Source: CAYYYG01 sp964591375
GTDB lineage: Bacteria > Patescibacteriota > Microgenomatia > UBA1406 > GWC2-37-13
NCBI GenBank assembly: GCA_964591375.1
Contig: CAZQAU010000006.1
Coordinates: 1-64,000 of the forward strand
Length of the DNA stretch: 64,000 nucleotides
Reading direction: 5' to 3'
Part shown: positions 1 through 9,628 of the stretch, in pieces
Numbering within the stretch: the first letter of the stretch is position 1
Layout: each line of letters begins with the position of its first letter
Made by a program: the position numbers and the translations under genes
Notes under the pieces: generated by a model
The model's input: the letters and a program-made list of their open reading frames with translations, nothing else
Database searches by the model: none
Told to the model about the DNA's origin: nothing

Positions 1-1669
1 TATATTGACTATAAAGGTTTTTATTAATGGCGCAAGATGATGGATTCAACTCTACTGCTTTGGAAAAAGCCAAATTAGCATAGTCTGGTTTACCAAAAAT
101 GCTGAAAACGCGTGATAGTTTTACTAAATTCATATACGAATTTTCTTTTTCAATTAACTGCTTAAAATATTTTTCATCGTCTCGTATATCGGCTACATCC
201 TTTTGACGGGAAAGCACTAATGCCGCGGCATCGATATAGAGTAACTTCCAGCTGGTATCTTTTGCAACACTTTGTATAAAAGCTTCTGCCCAGTACGTTT
301 GATCGGTATGAGCAAAATATATAGTTTGTATATTATTTTTCTCAAAAGTTTTTTCCCTAAATATAGGATCAGTTTGTGTTTTTATATATATGTCCTGAAA
401 AAAATTCCTAGGATACGCTTCCGGTCGATTATCTACAAAGACTGAATAACGCGGATATAAACTGTATATTGCATAACCACCGATATCAAAATTATTGAAA
501 ATATTTTTGGAAAGATTATTTCGGAGAATGAATTCGGAGCTGAGTTTGTAATCATCTATAACCGCAGTACCAAACTGTTTTCCTTGATCGTACGTATTAA
601 AAAAAATATTTTGAAAGAAAAACACACTAGAAGTGATTGAAATTATTATAAAAAGGATATGAGATAGAATAACTATTTTCTTTGACCGATAAACTTTTGT
701 AAGCAAAAAATTGATGGTAACACTTACAGGAATAATAGCAGCTAATGCAAAAAATGGCATATGTCGGATCTGCATAATTTCCGCCAAGAAAAATATACCA
801 AGCAAGCTTGCCTCGACTAACTTTTTTTTAGAAATTAAAAATATTAATGTCGTGATTATTAACGGAAATAGTAAAAATAAATAGCGGATATGGGGATTCA
901 TCATGAGGCTATTCAAAAAGAAGATATTTTGATTTTCTACAATGGTATATCCGTAATTGTTGAATATATTAAGTGGATATAAGAGACCACTTAAACCATT
1001 TGGATTAAATAGCGTTATAACAAATCCAGAAAAAATAATGAAGAGATCATTTCGTATTTTAGTTTTTTCTTCTGTGGGGCGTTTACCATATATATAACGA
1101 AATGACATTTTTAACACCAGCATGCCCATTACGACAAATCCGAAAATGAAACTGATATGAAAGTTAGCCCACAATAGTAAAATAACGGGAACCAAGTAGA
1201 GCAGTTTTCGTTTTTGGGGATAATTATAAAAAATAAATAATAGACAGGAAAAGAAAATATAACCGAATAATTCAGGACGTATGGTTGAACGTTCTAAAAA
1301 AAGCGGTGTAAAAAGGAAAGCAGATATAAGCGTGCTTGAGAGTAGTTTTTTTTTATATCCGCAATAGATTAGTATTCCAATGGAAGTTGTGATGAGTAAT
1401 ACCTTACTCCATATCAAAAAAGTAAATCCAAATATACGTGTCGCTACATAAAAGAACACTTCGGAAAGCCAATGATGATTTATAAAAGGAAAGTCTTGGT
1501 TTGTATAGGAGAATGCATTAGTATGGGGAATGGAACGAGTGTTTAATATAATCTCACCTATTTTAATATGGCGTCCTAAGTCTTGACTTAAATCAGTGCT
1601 ACTTGTTACATGCATCGAATAAAGCAAAACAAAAAAAGCCAACAAAGTCATCAAACGTAATTGTTTCAT
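1..1669 (-). CDS. Polytopic membrane protein, glycosyltransferase-39-like, partial
   Basis: The reading frame is open from an ATG at 1669 to the left edge, so the C-terminus is missing. The N-terminus is a hydrophobic helix followed by an extracytoplasmic-type stretch (DLGRHIKIGEIIL, then NHHWLSEVFFY), the layout of lipid-linked sugar transferases of the GT39/ArnT/PMT superfamily, in which acidic and His residues lie in the first outer loop. About ten further hydrophobic segments follow. The last visible part, roughly residues 400-555, is soluble and ends in a TPR-like helix pair (YANLAFSKAVELNPSS). Function is inferred from topology only; no sugar or acceptor can be named. It lies 37 bp downstream of clpB on the same strand and shows no clear promoter of its own. 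Confidence 0.7.
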   Translation of the reverse strand, partial: MKQLRLMTLLAFFVLLYSMHVTSSTDLSQDLGRHIKIGEIILNTRSIPHTNAFSYTNQDFPFINHHWLSEVFFYVATRIFGFTFLIWSKVLLITTSIGILIYCGYKKKLLSSTLISAFLFTPLFLERSTIRPELFGYIFFSCLLFIFYNYPQKRKLLYLVPVILLLWANFHISFIFGFVVMGMLVLKMSFRYIYGKRPTEEKTKIRNDLFIIFSGFVITLFNPNGLSGLLYPLNIFNNYGYTIVENQNIFFLNSLMMNPHIRYLFLLFPLIITTLIFLISKKKLVEASLLGIFFLAEIMQIRHMPFFALAAIIPVSVTINFLLTKVYRSKKIVILSHILFIIISITSSVFFFQNIFFNTYDQGKQFGTAVIDDYKLSSEFILRNNLSKNIFNNFDIGGYAIYSLYPRYSVFVDNRPEAYPRNFFQDIYIKTQTDPIFREKTFEKNNIQTIYFAHTDQTYWAEAFIQSVAKDTSWKLLYIDAAALVLSRQKDVADIRDDEKYFKQLIEKENSYMNLVKLSRVFSIFGKPDYANLAFSKAVELNPSSCAINKNLYSQY

Positions 1670-1706
1670 ATCATTACTATTAGTATAGCAATGGTATCTA
1701 AAACAA

Positions 1707-3848
1707 TTAGTTAGGTTTTTTTACTGAAACCATCACCCGACCCTGTTTATAATCGGTCAGTACTGTATCTTTTGGTTTAATTTTGCCTTCAATAATTTCA
1801 AGTGAAATTTCATCTACAATTAATTCGTTGATAATTCGTTTCAGGGGACGAGCACCATATACTTCGTCAAATCCAACCATTCTTAAATGTCTTTTCAGTG
1901 CATCGGTTACCTCCATGTGGAGGCCATGTTTCTCGAGCCGGGAAGAAAGGTCTGTAATTTGCATCTCCACAATCTGTTCGGTCATATTCTCGTTCAGTGG
2001 ATTAAATTGAATGATAGAGTCAAGCCTATTGATAAATTCTGGTCGGAAAAATTTTTTCACTACATCCAGAATTTGTAATTCACGTTTTTTACTATCAGCT
2101 TTTTCTGTAAAAAGTTCGCTACCTAAATTAGAAGTGAGAATGATGATAGTATTTTTAAAGTTAACAATTCTTCCACGACCATCTGTCAGTCTACCATCAT
2201 CAAGTATTTGTAAAAAGACATTAAATACCTGTGGATTGGCTTTCTCAACTTCATCAAATAGGATTACTGAATATGGTTTGCGACGAACTGCTTCAGTGAG
2301 CTGTCCACCTTCTTCATAGCCTACATAGCCAGGTGGTGCTCCGATTAAACGCGCAATAGTGTGTGCCTCCTGATATTCACTCATATCAATGCGGATCATC
2401 GCTTTCTCGTCATTAAATAATGTGTATGCTAAGCTTTTGGCGGTTTCAGTTTTTCCCACACCAGTTGGTCCTAAAAAGAGAAAGGAACCAATGGGTCTAT
2501 TTTCTTCTGCAAGACCCGCGCGCGAGCGACGAATAGCGTTGGCTATTTTAGTGAGTGCATGATCTTGGCCGACAACACTTTTTTTTAGTTCGGATTCCAA
2601 ATCTTTTAGTTTTTTTGACTCTGTTTCCAGAAGTCTGGTTACGGGAATGTTAGTCCACCGTGCCACAATACGTGCAATATCCTCATCAGTGACCTGTTCT
2701 TTCAGGAGTCGATCTGCTTCAGGAATTTTTTGCCATTGTTTTTCGATTTCTTTTAATTTTTTTTCGATTTCGGGAATTTTTCCATATTTAAGTTCAGCGG
2801 CCTTTTCTAGCAAGACATTACGTTCTGCTTCTTCAAGCTGTGCCCGCAATTTATCAAGTTCGACCCGGTTTTTTTGTAACTGGGAAATAATTTCTTTTTG
2901 TTCTACCCACTTTTTCTGTAAATCATTAAATTTTTCCTGCAAATTTTTTCGCTCTTCTTCCAGAGCTTTTTTTCGAATATCAAGATCTTTTTCACGTTTC
3001 AAAGCGGCTAGTTCAATATCCAGCTGCATAATGCGACGTTTAATTTGATCAAGCTCTACCGGCATAGAATCTATTTCAATTTTGGCTGCTGCTGCAGCTT
3101 CATCAATAAGATCAATTGCTTTATCCGGAAGAAAACGATCAGCAATATAGCGGACAGAGAGATTTACCGAGGCAATCAGTGCATCATCGGAAATTTTAAT
3201 ACCATGATGAACCTCATATTTTTCCTTAATGCCACGCAAAATCGCAATACTATTTTCTGGTGTAGGTTCGTCAATAAATACAGGTTGAAAACGTCGTTCA
3301 AGGGCTGGATCTTTTTCAATGTGTTGTCGATATTCACGAATAGTAGTTGCACCAATTGCGTGCAATTGCCCACGAGCTAAGGCTGGTTTGAGCATATTGC
3401 CAGCATCAACGGCACCTTCCGCTGCTCCTGCACCTACTATGGTATGAAGTTCGTCAATGAACAAGATATATTTACCTTCACTTTTTTCAAGTCCCTCAAG
3501 TACTTTTTTAAGACGCTGTTCAAACTCACCTCGATATGCTGCTCCTGCGAGCATTCCAGATAGATCCAAAGAAAGTACTTCTTTGTTTTTAAGTGTATCC
3601 GGAACATCACGAGTGACGATTCTTTGTGCAAGTCCTTCGACAATGGCTGTTTTTCCCACACCCGGGTCTCCTAACAGAACAGGATTATTTTTAGTACGGC
3701 GTGACAGAATTTGAATAACACGTCTGATTTCATCATCACGTCCGATAATCGGATCTAGCTTACCCAATTTAGCATGTTTGGTTAGATTTATAGTGTATTT
3801 TTCCAGAGGATCACCTTGATCTTCCGGAGGTTGATAGTGCATTTGCAT
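1707..3848 (-). CDS. clpB: ClpB-type AAA+ disaggregase lacking the N-terminal domain
   Basis: ATP-dependent chaperone that extracts proteins from aggregates, normally with DnaK. Visible in order: AAA-1 with Walker A GDPGVGKT (residues 60-67) and Walker B ILFIDE (128-133); a long coiled-coil middle domain (about 260-390) of the ClpB type; AAA-2 with GPTGVGKT (460-467), the ILFDEVEKA box and a C-terminal small domain. At 713 residues it is about 145 shorter than standard ClpB because the Clp-N substrate domain is absent; the protein begins right at AAA-1. The promoter and CIRCE operator abut the ATG, so no longer start is hidden upstream. The middle domain and lack of a ClpP-binding loop favour ClpB over ClpC/ClpA. 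Confidence 0.95.
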   Translation of the reverse strand: MQMHYQPPEDQGDPLEKYTINLTKHAKLGKLDPIIGRDDEIRRVIQILSRRTKNNPVLLGDPGVGKTAIVEGLAQRIVTRDVPDTLKNKEVLSLDLSGMLAGAAYRGEFEQRLKKVLEGLEKSEGKYILFIDELHTIVGAGAAEGAVDAGNMLKPALARGQLHAIGATTIREYRQHIEKDPALERRFQPVFIDEPTPENSIAILRGIKEKYEVHHGIKISDDALIASVNLSVRYIADRFLPDKAIDLIDEAAAAAKIEIDSMPVELDQIKRRIMQLDIELAALKREKDLDIRKKALEEERKNLQEKFNDLQKKWVEQKEIISQLQKNRVELDKLRAQLEEAERNVLLEKAAELKYGKIPEIEKKLKEIEKQWQKIPEADRLLKEQVTDEDIARIVARWTNIPVTRLLETESKKLKDLESELKKSVVGQDHALTKIANAIRRSRAGLAEENRPIGSFLFLGPTGVGKTETAKSLAYTLFNDEKAMIRIDMSEYQEAHTIARLIGAPPGYVGYEEGGQLTEAVRRKPYSVILFDEVEKANPQVFNVFLQILDDGRLTDGRGRIVNFKNTIIILTSNLGSELFTEKADSKKRELQILDVVKKFFRPEFINRLDSIIQFNPLNENMTEQIVEMQITDLSSRLEKHGLHMEVTDALKRHLRMVGFDEVYGARPLKRIINELIVDEISLEIIEGKIKPKDTVLTDYKQGRVMVSVKKPN

Positions 3849-3854
3849 AGTTAA

Positions 3855-3881
3855 TTAGCAATTAATAAACTTAAGTGCTAA
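3855..3881 (-). promoter_or_regulatory. CIRCE operator (HrcA site) of clpB
   Basis: Inverted repeat TTAGCAATT - 9 nt - AAGTGCTAA, against the consensus TTAGCACTC-N9-GAGTGCTAA: the 9-nt spacer is exact and 15 of 18 arm bases match. It starts 7 nt before the clpB ATG and covers the predicted transcription start. HrcA repression and heat induction of clpB are inferred from the known role of CIRCE. hrcA itself is not in the window. Confidence 0.88.
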
Positions 3882-3886
3882 TTTGT

Positions 3887-3916
3887 ATTATAGCAAAAAA
3901 TGCAGTTCAAAATCAA
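3887..3916 (-). promoter_or_regulatory. clpB promoter
   Basis: On the minus strand a perfect TATAAT (3892-3887) lies 18 bp from TTGATT (3916-3911). Transcription should start near 3880, at the outer edge of the CIRCE dyad, giving a leader of about 32 nt with no Shine-Dalgarno sequence. Confidence 0.75.
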
Positions 3917-3930
3917 GTTAAAAAAGGTAT

Positions 3931-4167
3931 TTATTTTACCGGATCATAGCCACCTTTAGTGAGCGGGTGACAGCGCAGAATGCGTAGAATTCCCATATAT
4001 AGTCCTCTGATGCTTCCATACTTTTCCACTGCTTCATACGTATATACGGAACAGGTAGGCGTAAAACGACAGACTCTATCGGTCAAAAAAAGGGTTTTAA
4101 ATATTCCCTGATGAAACACCGATGTTTTTTGGTAGAAGCGAATTGAGGACAAAATAATCTTTTTCAT
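3931..4167 (-). CDS. yidD: YidD membrane protein insertion efficiency factor
   Basis: Small (78 aa) membrane-associated protein of the YidD/DUF37 family, which assists YidC-dependent insertion of inner-membrane proteins. The family signature is complete: CRFTPTCSVYTYEA in the centre and RCHPLTKGGYDPV at the C-terminus. In most bacteria yidD sits with rnpA, rpmH and yidC; here it is isolated and divergent from trmD, with 38 bp between the starts. The first ATG gives a normal-length protein. Confidence 0.95.
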   Translation of the reverse strand: MKKIILSSIRFYQKTSVFHQGIFKTLFLTDRVCRFTPTCSVYTYEAVEKYGSIRGLYMGILRILRCHPLTKGGYDPVK

Positions 4168-4193
4168 ACGTGTCGTGATATTCAGGGATATAG

Positions 4194-4199
4194 TACAAT
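4194..4199 (+). promoter_or_regulatory. trmD -10 element, leaderless type
   Basis: TACAAT ends 6 nt before the trmD ATG at 4206, so transcription should begin at or next to the start codon. No Shine-Dalgarno sequence can fit. Confidence 0.65.
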
Positions 4200-4205
4200 A
4201 AAACC

Positions 4206-4961
4206 ATGAAAATATCTATATTAACTTTGTTTCCCGATATGATGGGAGCTTTTTTTAAAGAAAGTATTATCAAACGGGCCATGGAAAAGAATCAGATTAC
4301 CATAGAAATTATCAACATTCGAGACTATGCGCTGGATTCTTATGGAACAGTGGATGATAAACCTTATGGAGGTGGAGCAGGTATGGTTATGCGCGTCGAT
4401 GTAATATCTCGATCTTTGGAAAAAACAGCCACTAGTTCTTTAGAAAGAGTACATAAAATAATCACAAGTCCCCGGGGTGTGACATTTAATCAGAAAAAAG
4501 CTACTGAGTATAGCGAGAATTTTAATCACATAATTATTTTATGCGGACACTATGAAGGAGTGGATGAACGTGTTTCTAAATTGTTTAATGAGGAAGTCTC
4601 ACTCGGCGATTTTGTAATGACCGGAGGGGAGATTACCGCGGCTGCTATAGTTGATAGTATTGTAAGACTTCTACCTGGAGTTATCAAAAAAGACTCACCC
4701 CAGGAAGAAAGCTTTAGTGAAGTGCCAATAGAAGAATTAGAAAAAGTGGTGGGAAAAGATTATGAACTTCTTGCACTACAAAAACGAGGTGAGTTGACAG
4801 TCAGATTGCTGGAATATCCTCATTATACTCGTCCCGAAGAATTCGAAGGCGATAAAGTGCCTGATGTTTTGTTATCGGGTCATCATCAGCAGATAAAAGA
4901 TTGGCGTTTGAAGCAAGCGTATCTGGAAACAAAAAAACGTCGGCCCGATCTGCTTCGATAA
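4206..4961 (+). CDS. trmD: tRNA (guanine-37-N1)-methyltransferase
   Basis: SPOUT-class methyltransferase that uses SAM to methylate G37 of tRNAs reading CNN codons and so prevents +1 frameshifting. Diagnostic segments: KISILTLFPDM at the N-terminus, YGGGAGMVMR, the knot motifs LCGHYEGVDERV and GDFVMTGGE, and YTRPEEFEG in the C-terminal tRNA-binding domain. The length of 251 aa is normal. It is not followed by rplS or rimM, its usual neighbours, and runs convergently into the surface-protein gene ending at 4968. Confidence 0.97.
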   Translation: MKISILTLFPDMMGAFFKESIIKRAMEKNQITIEIINIRDYALDSYGTVDDKPYGGGAGMVMRVDVISRSLEKTATSSLERVHKIITSPRGVTFNQKKATEYSENFNHIIILCGHYEGVDERVSKLFNEEVSLGDFVMTGGEITAAAIVDSIVRLLPGVIKKDSPQEESFSEVPIEELEKVVGKDYELLALQKRGELTVRLLEYPHYTRPEEFEGDKVPDVLLSGHHQQIKDWRLKQAYLETKKRRPDLLR

Positions 4962-4967
4962 ATTTAT

Positions 4968-7115
4968 TTACTTTTCAGAATATGACCCTATTTCAAGAAT
5001 CATAAAATCCTTTCTTTCTACTGGATTAAGATTTGGAGGTGTTGTTTTTCCTTTTTTTGAGCCTACATAAAAGAAATAACGGAGAATACTATCTGGCTTA
5101 TGATCTAGACTTAAGGGCAATTTTTCATACAACTCTTTGCTGTCAATTATCCCAATAAATAGCGTATCTGCAGTGATCTCTTCTGCAGCATGATTCAGTT
5201 CGAAAGCTAACCGATTTGTTTCAGTCGGATACAGGAATAGTTGTTTGCTTAGGTTAGTAATAAACGAAGATAATTCAGATTTTTTGATGTTCCATCCTAA
5301 GTTAGGTCGTTTAAATTTCGTATCTATATATTCATAATAGAGATAATTTCTTTGGTTTCCATTTACCTGTATGCTCCCATTCGCTTGTGTTTCTATTTGC
5401 CACCGGGAATTAATTAATTGGGGATCGGCATATGAGGTAGAACTCGGAGCAATGTTCAGTTTAGTTCCAGCTGGAGCATAGACAAAAATTGTTGGAGAAT
5501 CACCGGTCACCCGGATCGGGCAGGCATTACCTGTTGCTCGATAATCTTCCAAAATATTTGGTGGTGTTCCATCATTAAATTTTCGAAAGTCACGTCGATT
5601 GGTTATAGCTCGTATTTGTATAAATACCTGATTAATATCATCACGGAGATTAGCTTCGGTCGTGTCCTGACTTGGTACATAAAACCACCAGCCACGTCTA
5701 CTTAATCTTATTTCACCTTTAATAACAGCAACGGGACTCCAGCCAAATGACACACGTGATCTTAGGTTTGGATCACTAGCATTTTGTTCATAACGAGGAT
5801 TCAACTGGTCAACCGCAGGCACACAAGTAGAGAAGTGGGGTAGGGGCGTCGGGGTGGGAAAGGGTGTGACGATTAAAGGAAAAGTTTTTTGCTTCTGGGT
5901 GGCAGCTTGAGCATGAACTTGGGGAATGAGCGTAAAAGAAAAAGGATTTATAGACGCTTTCGTTTTTTCTGTTGTATTGGTAGCAGAGACAGCTGCAATA
6001 AAGTTTACTTTATATTGACTATTCAGTTCTGCAGTGCCTTTAAATAAATAATATGGTTGCAATGTCTTTTGTTCTGCTCCAGGTGAGTTTTCCAGATAAG
6101 CTATACTTGAATCGGTTACTGTCGCTGTCTCTGCTTCTGCTAAGTGTTGTGGATAAATTTTTTCCCATGCAATTACTGATCCTAATCCTGCGGGAGTAGT
6201 TAGGATAAATGAGTCAATGTTTTGTTTTAATTTTGATATCGCGTCTGCATAACTGATAAGCGCCGCATTTTGGGTTTTTGTGCTTTCCAATGCTCGGATG
6301 TTAGATTTTATAATTACGACGCTTTCATCGATATCTGTCACCGCAATAGTCATAGTATTAAAATCTGTTTTTCTTTCCAATCCATCTGTTTTATCAGAAG
6401 TATTATAGATCTCAGCGTTTTCTAGTGGATCGTTGGTGGTGGCATTAATTTGCAGCTTACTAATAGATTCTGATTCATCAAGGTTAAGTAACCCAATCGG
6501 ATTAAGAATGGGGAGACCGGCAGTTTTCCAGTCTCGTTTAATTTCATAATAGGTTATTTCCGGGTCCGTATTTTTTTTATAAGTAGCAGTTATTTTGAGA
6601 GATGGATCATATAAGCCTAACTCCTTCAGAAAAGAGTAAATCTTATCTGGAGTAGATTGTTTGTTTTGTGGCAGTATAATTCCATTTGTAGCGGAATAAG
6701 CAAACTCACCGGTACTTTTATTAAATAACAATAAAGATGCAGCTTGTCCTTTTTTCCCTAATGTATAGCTCATGACATGATTTTTATAATCTTTCACTAC
6801 GTCAAAAGCAGCTAGTTGTCGTGCCAATGATTTTACCTCATTTAAACTATATTCTTCTTTTAGTTTATATATGTGTGCTTCCCGTGGGTTAGGAATCTGA
6901 TTAAATCCGGTCCAGGATCGAAATTTAGTGACCGGCATTTGCAAAGTATCTATTGTGTCCTGGGCAGACGGATGAATATCAGGTAATGTTTTTGGTTGAG
7001 GTTTTTGTGCCAAGAAACTACGGATATATCCCGTATTCAGAATATAAGAAGGAGTTTGAGCAATAATAGTATCTTTATTTGATGATTTTTTTACTATATA
7101 TGTAATCGTTACCAA
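4968..7115 (-). CDS. Large membrane-anchored surface protein of unknown function, paralog 1
   Basis: No recognised family. It is a clear paralog of its upstream neighbour (7257-9596): both have an N-terminal anchor, a region about 290 residues long with matching blocks (ITYYEIKRDWKTAGLPILNPIGLLN against VTYYEFHRNWNKVGLPIL), a Pro/Thr linker near a CVPA motif, a CPIRVTGDSPTIF block, and a C-terminal unit ending LEIGSYSEK. The start is unresolved. A TTG at 7115 is the only conventional start in this frame, but it lies inside the membrane helix, whose basic N-terminus is encoded up to 7187. An ATG at 7198 reaches the same helix only if one base is gained or lost in a 10-A run (7158-7167). Export and anchoring are inferred from the helix. 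Confidence 0.8.
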   Translation of the reverse strand: MVTITYIVKKSSNKDTIIAQTPSYILNTGYIRSFLAQKPQPKTLPDIHPSAQDTIDTLQMPVTKFRSWTGFNQIPNPREAHIYKLKEEYSLNEVKSLARQLAAFDVVKDYKNHVMSYTLGKKGQAASLLLFNKSTGEFAYSATNGIILPQNKQSTPDKIYSFLKELGLYDPSLKITATYKKNTDPEITYYEIKRDWKTAGLPILNPIGLLNLDESESISKLQINATTNDPLENAEIYNTSDKTDGLERKTDFNTMTIAVTDIDESVVIIKSNIRALESTKTQNAALISYADAISKLKQNIDSFILTTPAGLGSVIAWEKIYPQHLAEAETATVTDSSIAYLENSPGAEQKTLQPYYLFKGTAELNSQYKVNFIAAVSATNTTEKTKASINPFSFTLIPQVHAQAATQKQKTFPLIVTPFPTPTPLPHFSTCVPAVDQLNPRYEQNASDPNLRSRVSFGWSPVAVIKGEIRLSRRGWWFYVPSQDTTEANLRDDINQVFIQIRAITNRRDFRKFNDGTPPNILEDYRATGNACPIRVTGDSPTIFVYAPAGTKLNIAPSSTSYADPQLINSRWQIETQANGSIQVNGNQRNYLYYEYIDTKFKRPNLGWNIKKSELSSFITNLSKQLFLYPTETNRLAFELNHAAEEITADTLFIGIIDSKELYEKLPLSLDHKPDSILRYFFYVGSKKGKTTPPNLNPVERKDFMILEIGSYSEK

Positions 7116-7210
7116 GACAAGAAGAATAATAAGCAGTGATGCTATTAGAAAATTAAATTTTTTTTTTCGTGAAGTAATTTTTTTAGCTTAATTTTCATAG
7201 AGGCAAGTAA

Positions 7211-7237
7211 ACCGTCCCGCTTATGCAGCGGGACGGT
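7211..7237. other. GC-rich stem-loop between the paralogous surface genes
   Basis: ACCGTCCCGC (7211-7220) pairs perfectly with GCGGGACGGT (7228-7237) around a 7-nt loop, a 10-bp, almost all-GC stem in otherwise AT-rich sequence. It lies 19 nt after the stop of the upstream paralog. No U-run follows on either strand, so an mRNA processing or 3'-end-stabilising element is as likely as a terminator. Confidence 0.6.
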
Positions 7238-7256
7238 GTTGATTTACAATGACTTT

Positions 7257-9596
7257 TTATCTCTCACCATATGATCCTAACTCAAGAACCATAGAAGTGC
7301 TTCTAGGTACTTTGGTTAATGTTGGCTGAGAAACATTTCCGTTGGAGGAGCCGACATAGAAGTAAACTCTGTGAACGGCATACTCTGCGGAACTAACTGT
7401 CAGAGGGAGTTTAGCATTCACTTCCTGCTCTGAAATCATACCGACAAACAAAGAGTCGTTATTAACTCGTGAGGCTGCGTGTTTTAATTCAAACACGGCT
7501 CTTTCAGTTTCGTTCGCTGTAAGTCCAAGACCTTTAGCTAATACGTTTTTAACAAAAGAGTCGATAGCATTTTTCTTAACTGTCCAACCTACTGTTGGTC
7601 TGTCGAATGATGCATTCTCATATTCGTAGTAAATCCAGTCTCTCGAATGACCATTAACATCAAGCTTTCCTTGATTGCCGACATTCACACTCCAGCTTTT
7701 GGTTGCAGTAAGGGATGGATCAGCAAAACTTACGGTTGCTCCAGAAAGCACGTCCAGATGAGCACCATTTGTACCATAGATAAAGATTGTCGGAGAGTCG
7801 CCAGTGACACGGATAGGACAGAAATCGACAATGCGATTTACATCCTTAATAACTTTATCTATCTTGCGTACTTTATATTCGCCAAGTTCTACTCGGTTCA
7901 CTGGGATATCGGTAACTACTGTTGTAGGAACGATAAATGTACTCTGCTTCTGACCCTGATCATCTTGAGCTGTTTGTACAACAGTTGGCTGACTTGTTGG
8001 AGGAGGAGTATTTCCAGTTTGACCAACATTTGTTCCAATACCTGATCTAATGGCATTAAGAATATTCTCAAGATTGGCGAGCAATTCGCTATCTGTTTCA
8101 GTTGGCACATAGTACCAGAAACCATCTTTGTTATCGACCTTCATAGTATCGTTTCTAAAGTTGGTCCATCCGTATATTGCACCACCAATGTTATAAACAG
8201 GACTTAGTTCTGAAGCTGCTGGAACACATGTTTCCTGATCTCCACCATTTGGATTTGGTGTTAATGTAATAGGTGGAACTGTCGGAAGGTTACTACCTGT
8301 CACTGTTACACCAGTTGATGGTGTTGGTGAAAAGTCAAAACTACCTTGTTGCTGACCTTGACCTGGATCTTCTTGAGCATATACTTCTTTAATGAAGGAA
8401 AAGCCTTTTGCCTGAGTATTTCCAGTGGCAGGAACGGCAGCAATTATAAGTGCTCTATAGCCACTCTTAAGTACTGCGTTTGCTCTAAATATGTAATACG
8501 GTTTCAACTCTGTCTGTTTAGCAGAAGCTGGCTGTTCTAAATATACGAGTACTGAATCTATAACACGAGCTGTTTCTGCCTCAGCTTTGTTTAATGGATA
8601 GATTTTGTCCCAAGGCATTTCTCCGCCTGTGCCTGTTGGTGTTGTAAGCGCGAATTCATACATTCCACCCTTTAATTTTTCAACAGCCTGGTCAAACGTC
8701 AAAAGTGCTGCAGCGCTTGGAGCTGCTGTTTGAAAAGGACGAATCATGGATTTAATAAAAGTGACTGACTGAGCAGTATCTTCGACACCGACTGTCAGTG
8801 TATTGAAATCATCTCGTCGAGCATACCCATCTGTTCTATCAGATGTTGCATAAATATCTGCATCACGGGGAATCCGTGTATCTACTGTTTCGATTGCTAA
8901 TTTTGAAAGAGAATCATTTTCAGCAATATTTAAAAGACCAACTGGACTTAAGATTGGCAAGCCAACTTTATTCCAATTGCGATGAAACTCATAGTATGTT
9001 ACACCTGGTTTAGATTTACTTTTATATGAATAAACTGAAGTTAAAGTGGTATCATAAACACCAACTTTCTTTAGCAATTGGACAACTTTATTCTCTGTAT
9101 TTGATCCGGCAGGTAAAGCAAGACCATCACTTGAATTGAATATAAAGGTTCCATTGGTTAAGTTATAAGCCAACAAAGATGCTGCATCAGTATCGGTCTG
9201 TGGTAGTGAATATGCCATTACAACATTACCGTTTCTTTGGACTTTTCCATCTGTTTCCAGTTGAGCAGCAAATGCTTTCACATCATTGAAAGTATAGTCT
9301 GTCTTGAAGGCATATGTTGATGCTGTAGTAGGCAAAGATGCTGGTTTTTTAATATCAATCCACGAAGTAACCGCGACTTGTGGTGGTGCCGATGCAATTA
9401 CTTGAGGTCTGCGAGTTACCGGTGAGACTGTGGTATTAGTTCCTGGTGTATTCTGAGTTTGAGTTCCAGGAGCAGAAACCTTGTTGTTGTTTATAACAAG
9501 TACAAGAAGTACTATCAGCAAGACAAAAAGAGTTGATGCCAGTAGCAAAAATTTATTTTTTTGCTTACCGGACGATATTGGATCTTTATTTTCCAT
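7257..9596 (-). CDS. Large membrane-anchored surface protein of unknown function, paralog 2
   Basis: Protein of 779 aa with a short basic N-terminus, one membrane helix (about residues 16-35) and a large predicted extracytoplasmic part. A Thr/Pro-rich linker (about 40-65) is followed by a folded region to about 390, then a Gln/Pro/Thr-rich linker, a CVPAASELSPVY block, a second low-complexity stretch, the conserved CPIRVTGDSPTIFIYG block and a C-terminal unit ending LELGSYGER. The same order is seen in paralog 1 downstream, so the pair arose by tandem duplication. No catalytic motif was recognised. It is divergent from the GldA/F/G-like operon, which may be functionally linked. Confidence 0.88.
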   Translation of the reverse strand: MENKDPISSGKQKNKFLLLASTLFVLLIVLLVLVINNNKVSAPGTQTQNTPGTNTTVSPVTRRPQVIASAPPQVAVTSWIDIKKPASLPTTASTYAFKTDYTFNDVKAFAAQLETDGKVQRNGNVVMAYSLPQTDTDAASLLAYNLTNGTFIFNSSDGLALPAGSNTENKVVQLLKKVGVYDTTLTSVYSYKSKSKPGVTYYEFHRNWNKVGLPILSPVGLLNIAENDSLSKLAIETVDTRIPRDADIYATSDRTDGYARRDDFNTLTVGVEDTAQSVTFIKSMIRPFQTAAPSAAALLTFDQAVEKLKGGMYEFALTTPTGTGGEMPWDKIYPLNKAEAETARVIDSVLVYLEQPASAKQTELKPYYIFRANAVLKSGYRALIIAAVPATGNTQAKGFSFIKEVYAQEDPGQGQQQGSFDFSPTPSTGVTVTGSNLPTVPPITLTPNPNGGDQETCVPAASELSPVYNIGGAIYGWTNFRNDTMKVDNKDGFWYYVPTETDSELLANLENILNAIRSGIGTNVGQTGNTPPPTSQPTVVQTAQDDQGQKQSTFIVPTTVVTDIPVNRVELGEYKVRKIDKVIKDVNRIVDFCPIRVTGDSPTIFIYGTNGAHLDVLSGATVSFADPSLTATKSWSVNVGNQGKLDVNGHSRDWIYYEYENASFDRPTVGWTVKKNAIDSFVKNVLAKGLGLTANETERAVFELKHAASRVNNDSLFVGMISEQEVNAKLPLTVSSAEYAVHRVYFYVGSSNGNVSQPTLTKVPRSTSMVLELGSYGER

Positions 9597-9628
9597 TAAA
9601 TTGGCATATGTAAATGATAATTACTTTC

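Noticed and set aside
2647..3048. 133-aa plus-strand open frame inside clpB
   Set aside because: Ser/Phe-rich shadow of the antisense clpB coding sequence; no ribosome site, and clpB is certain.
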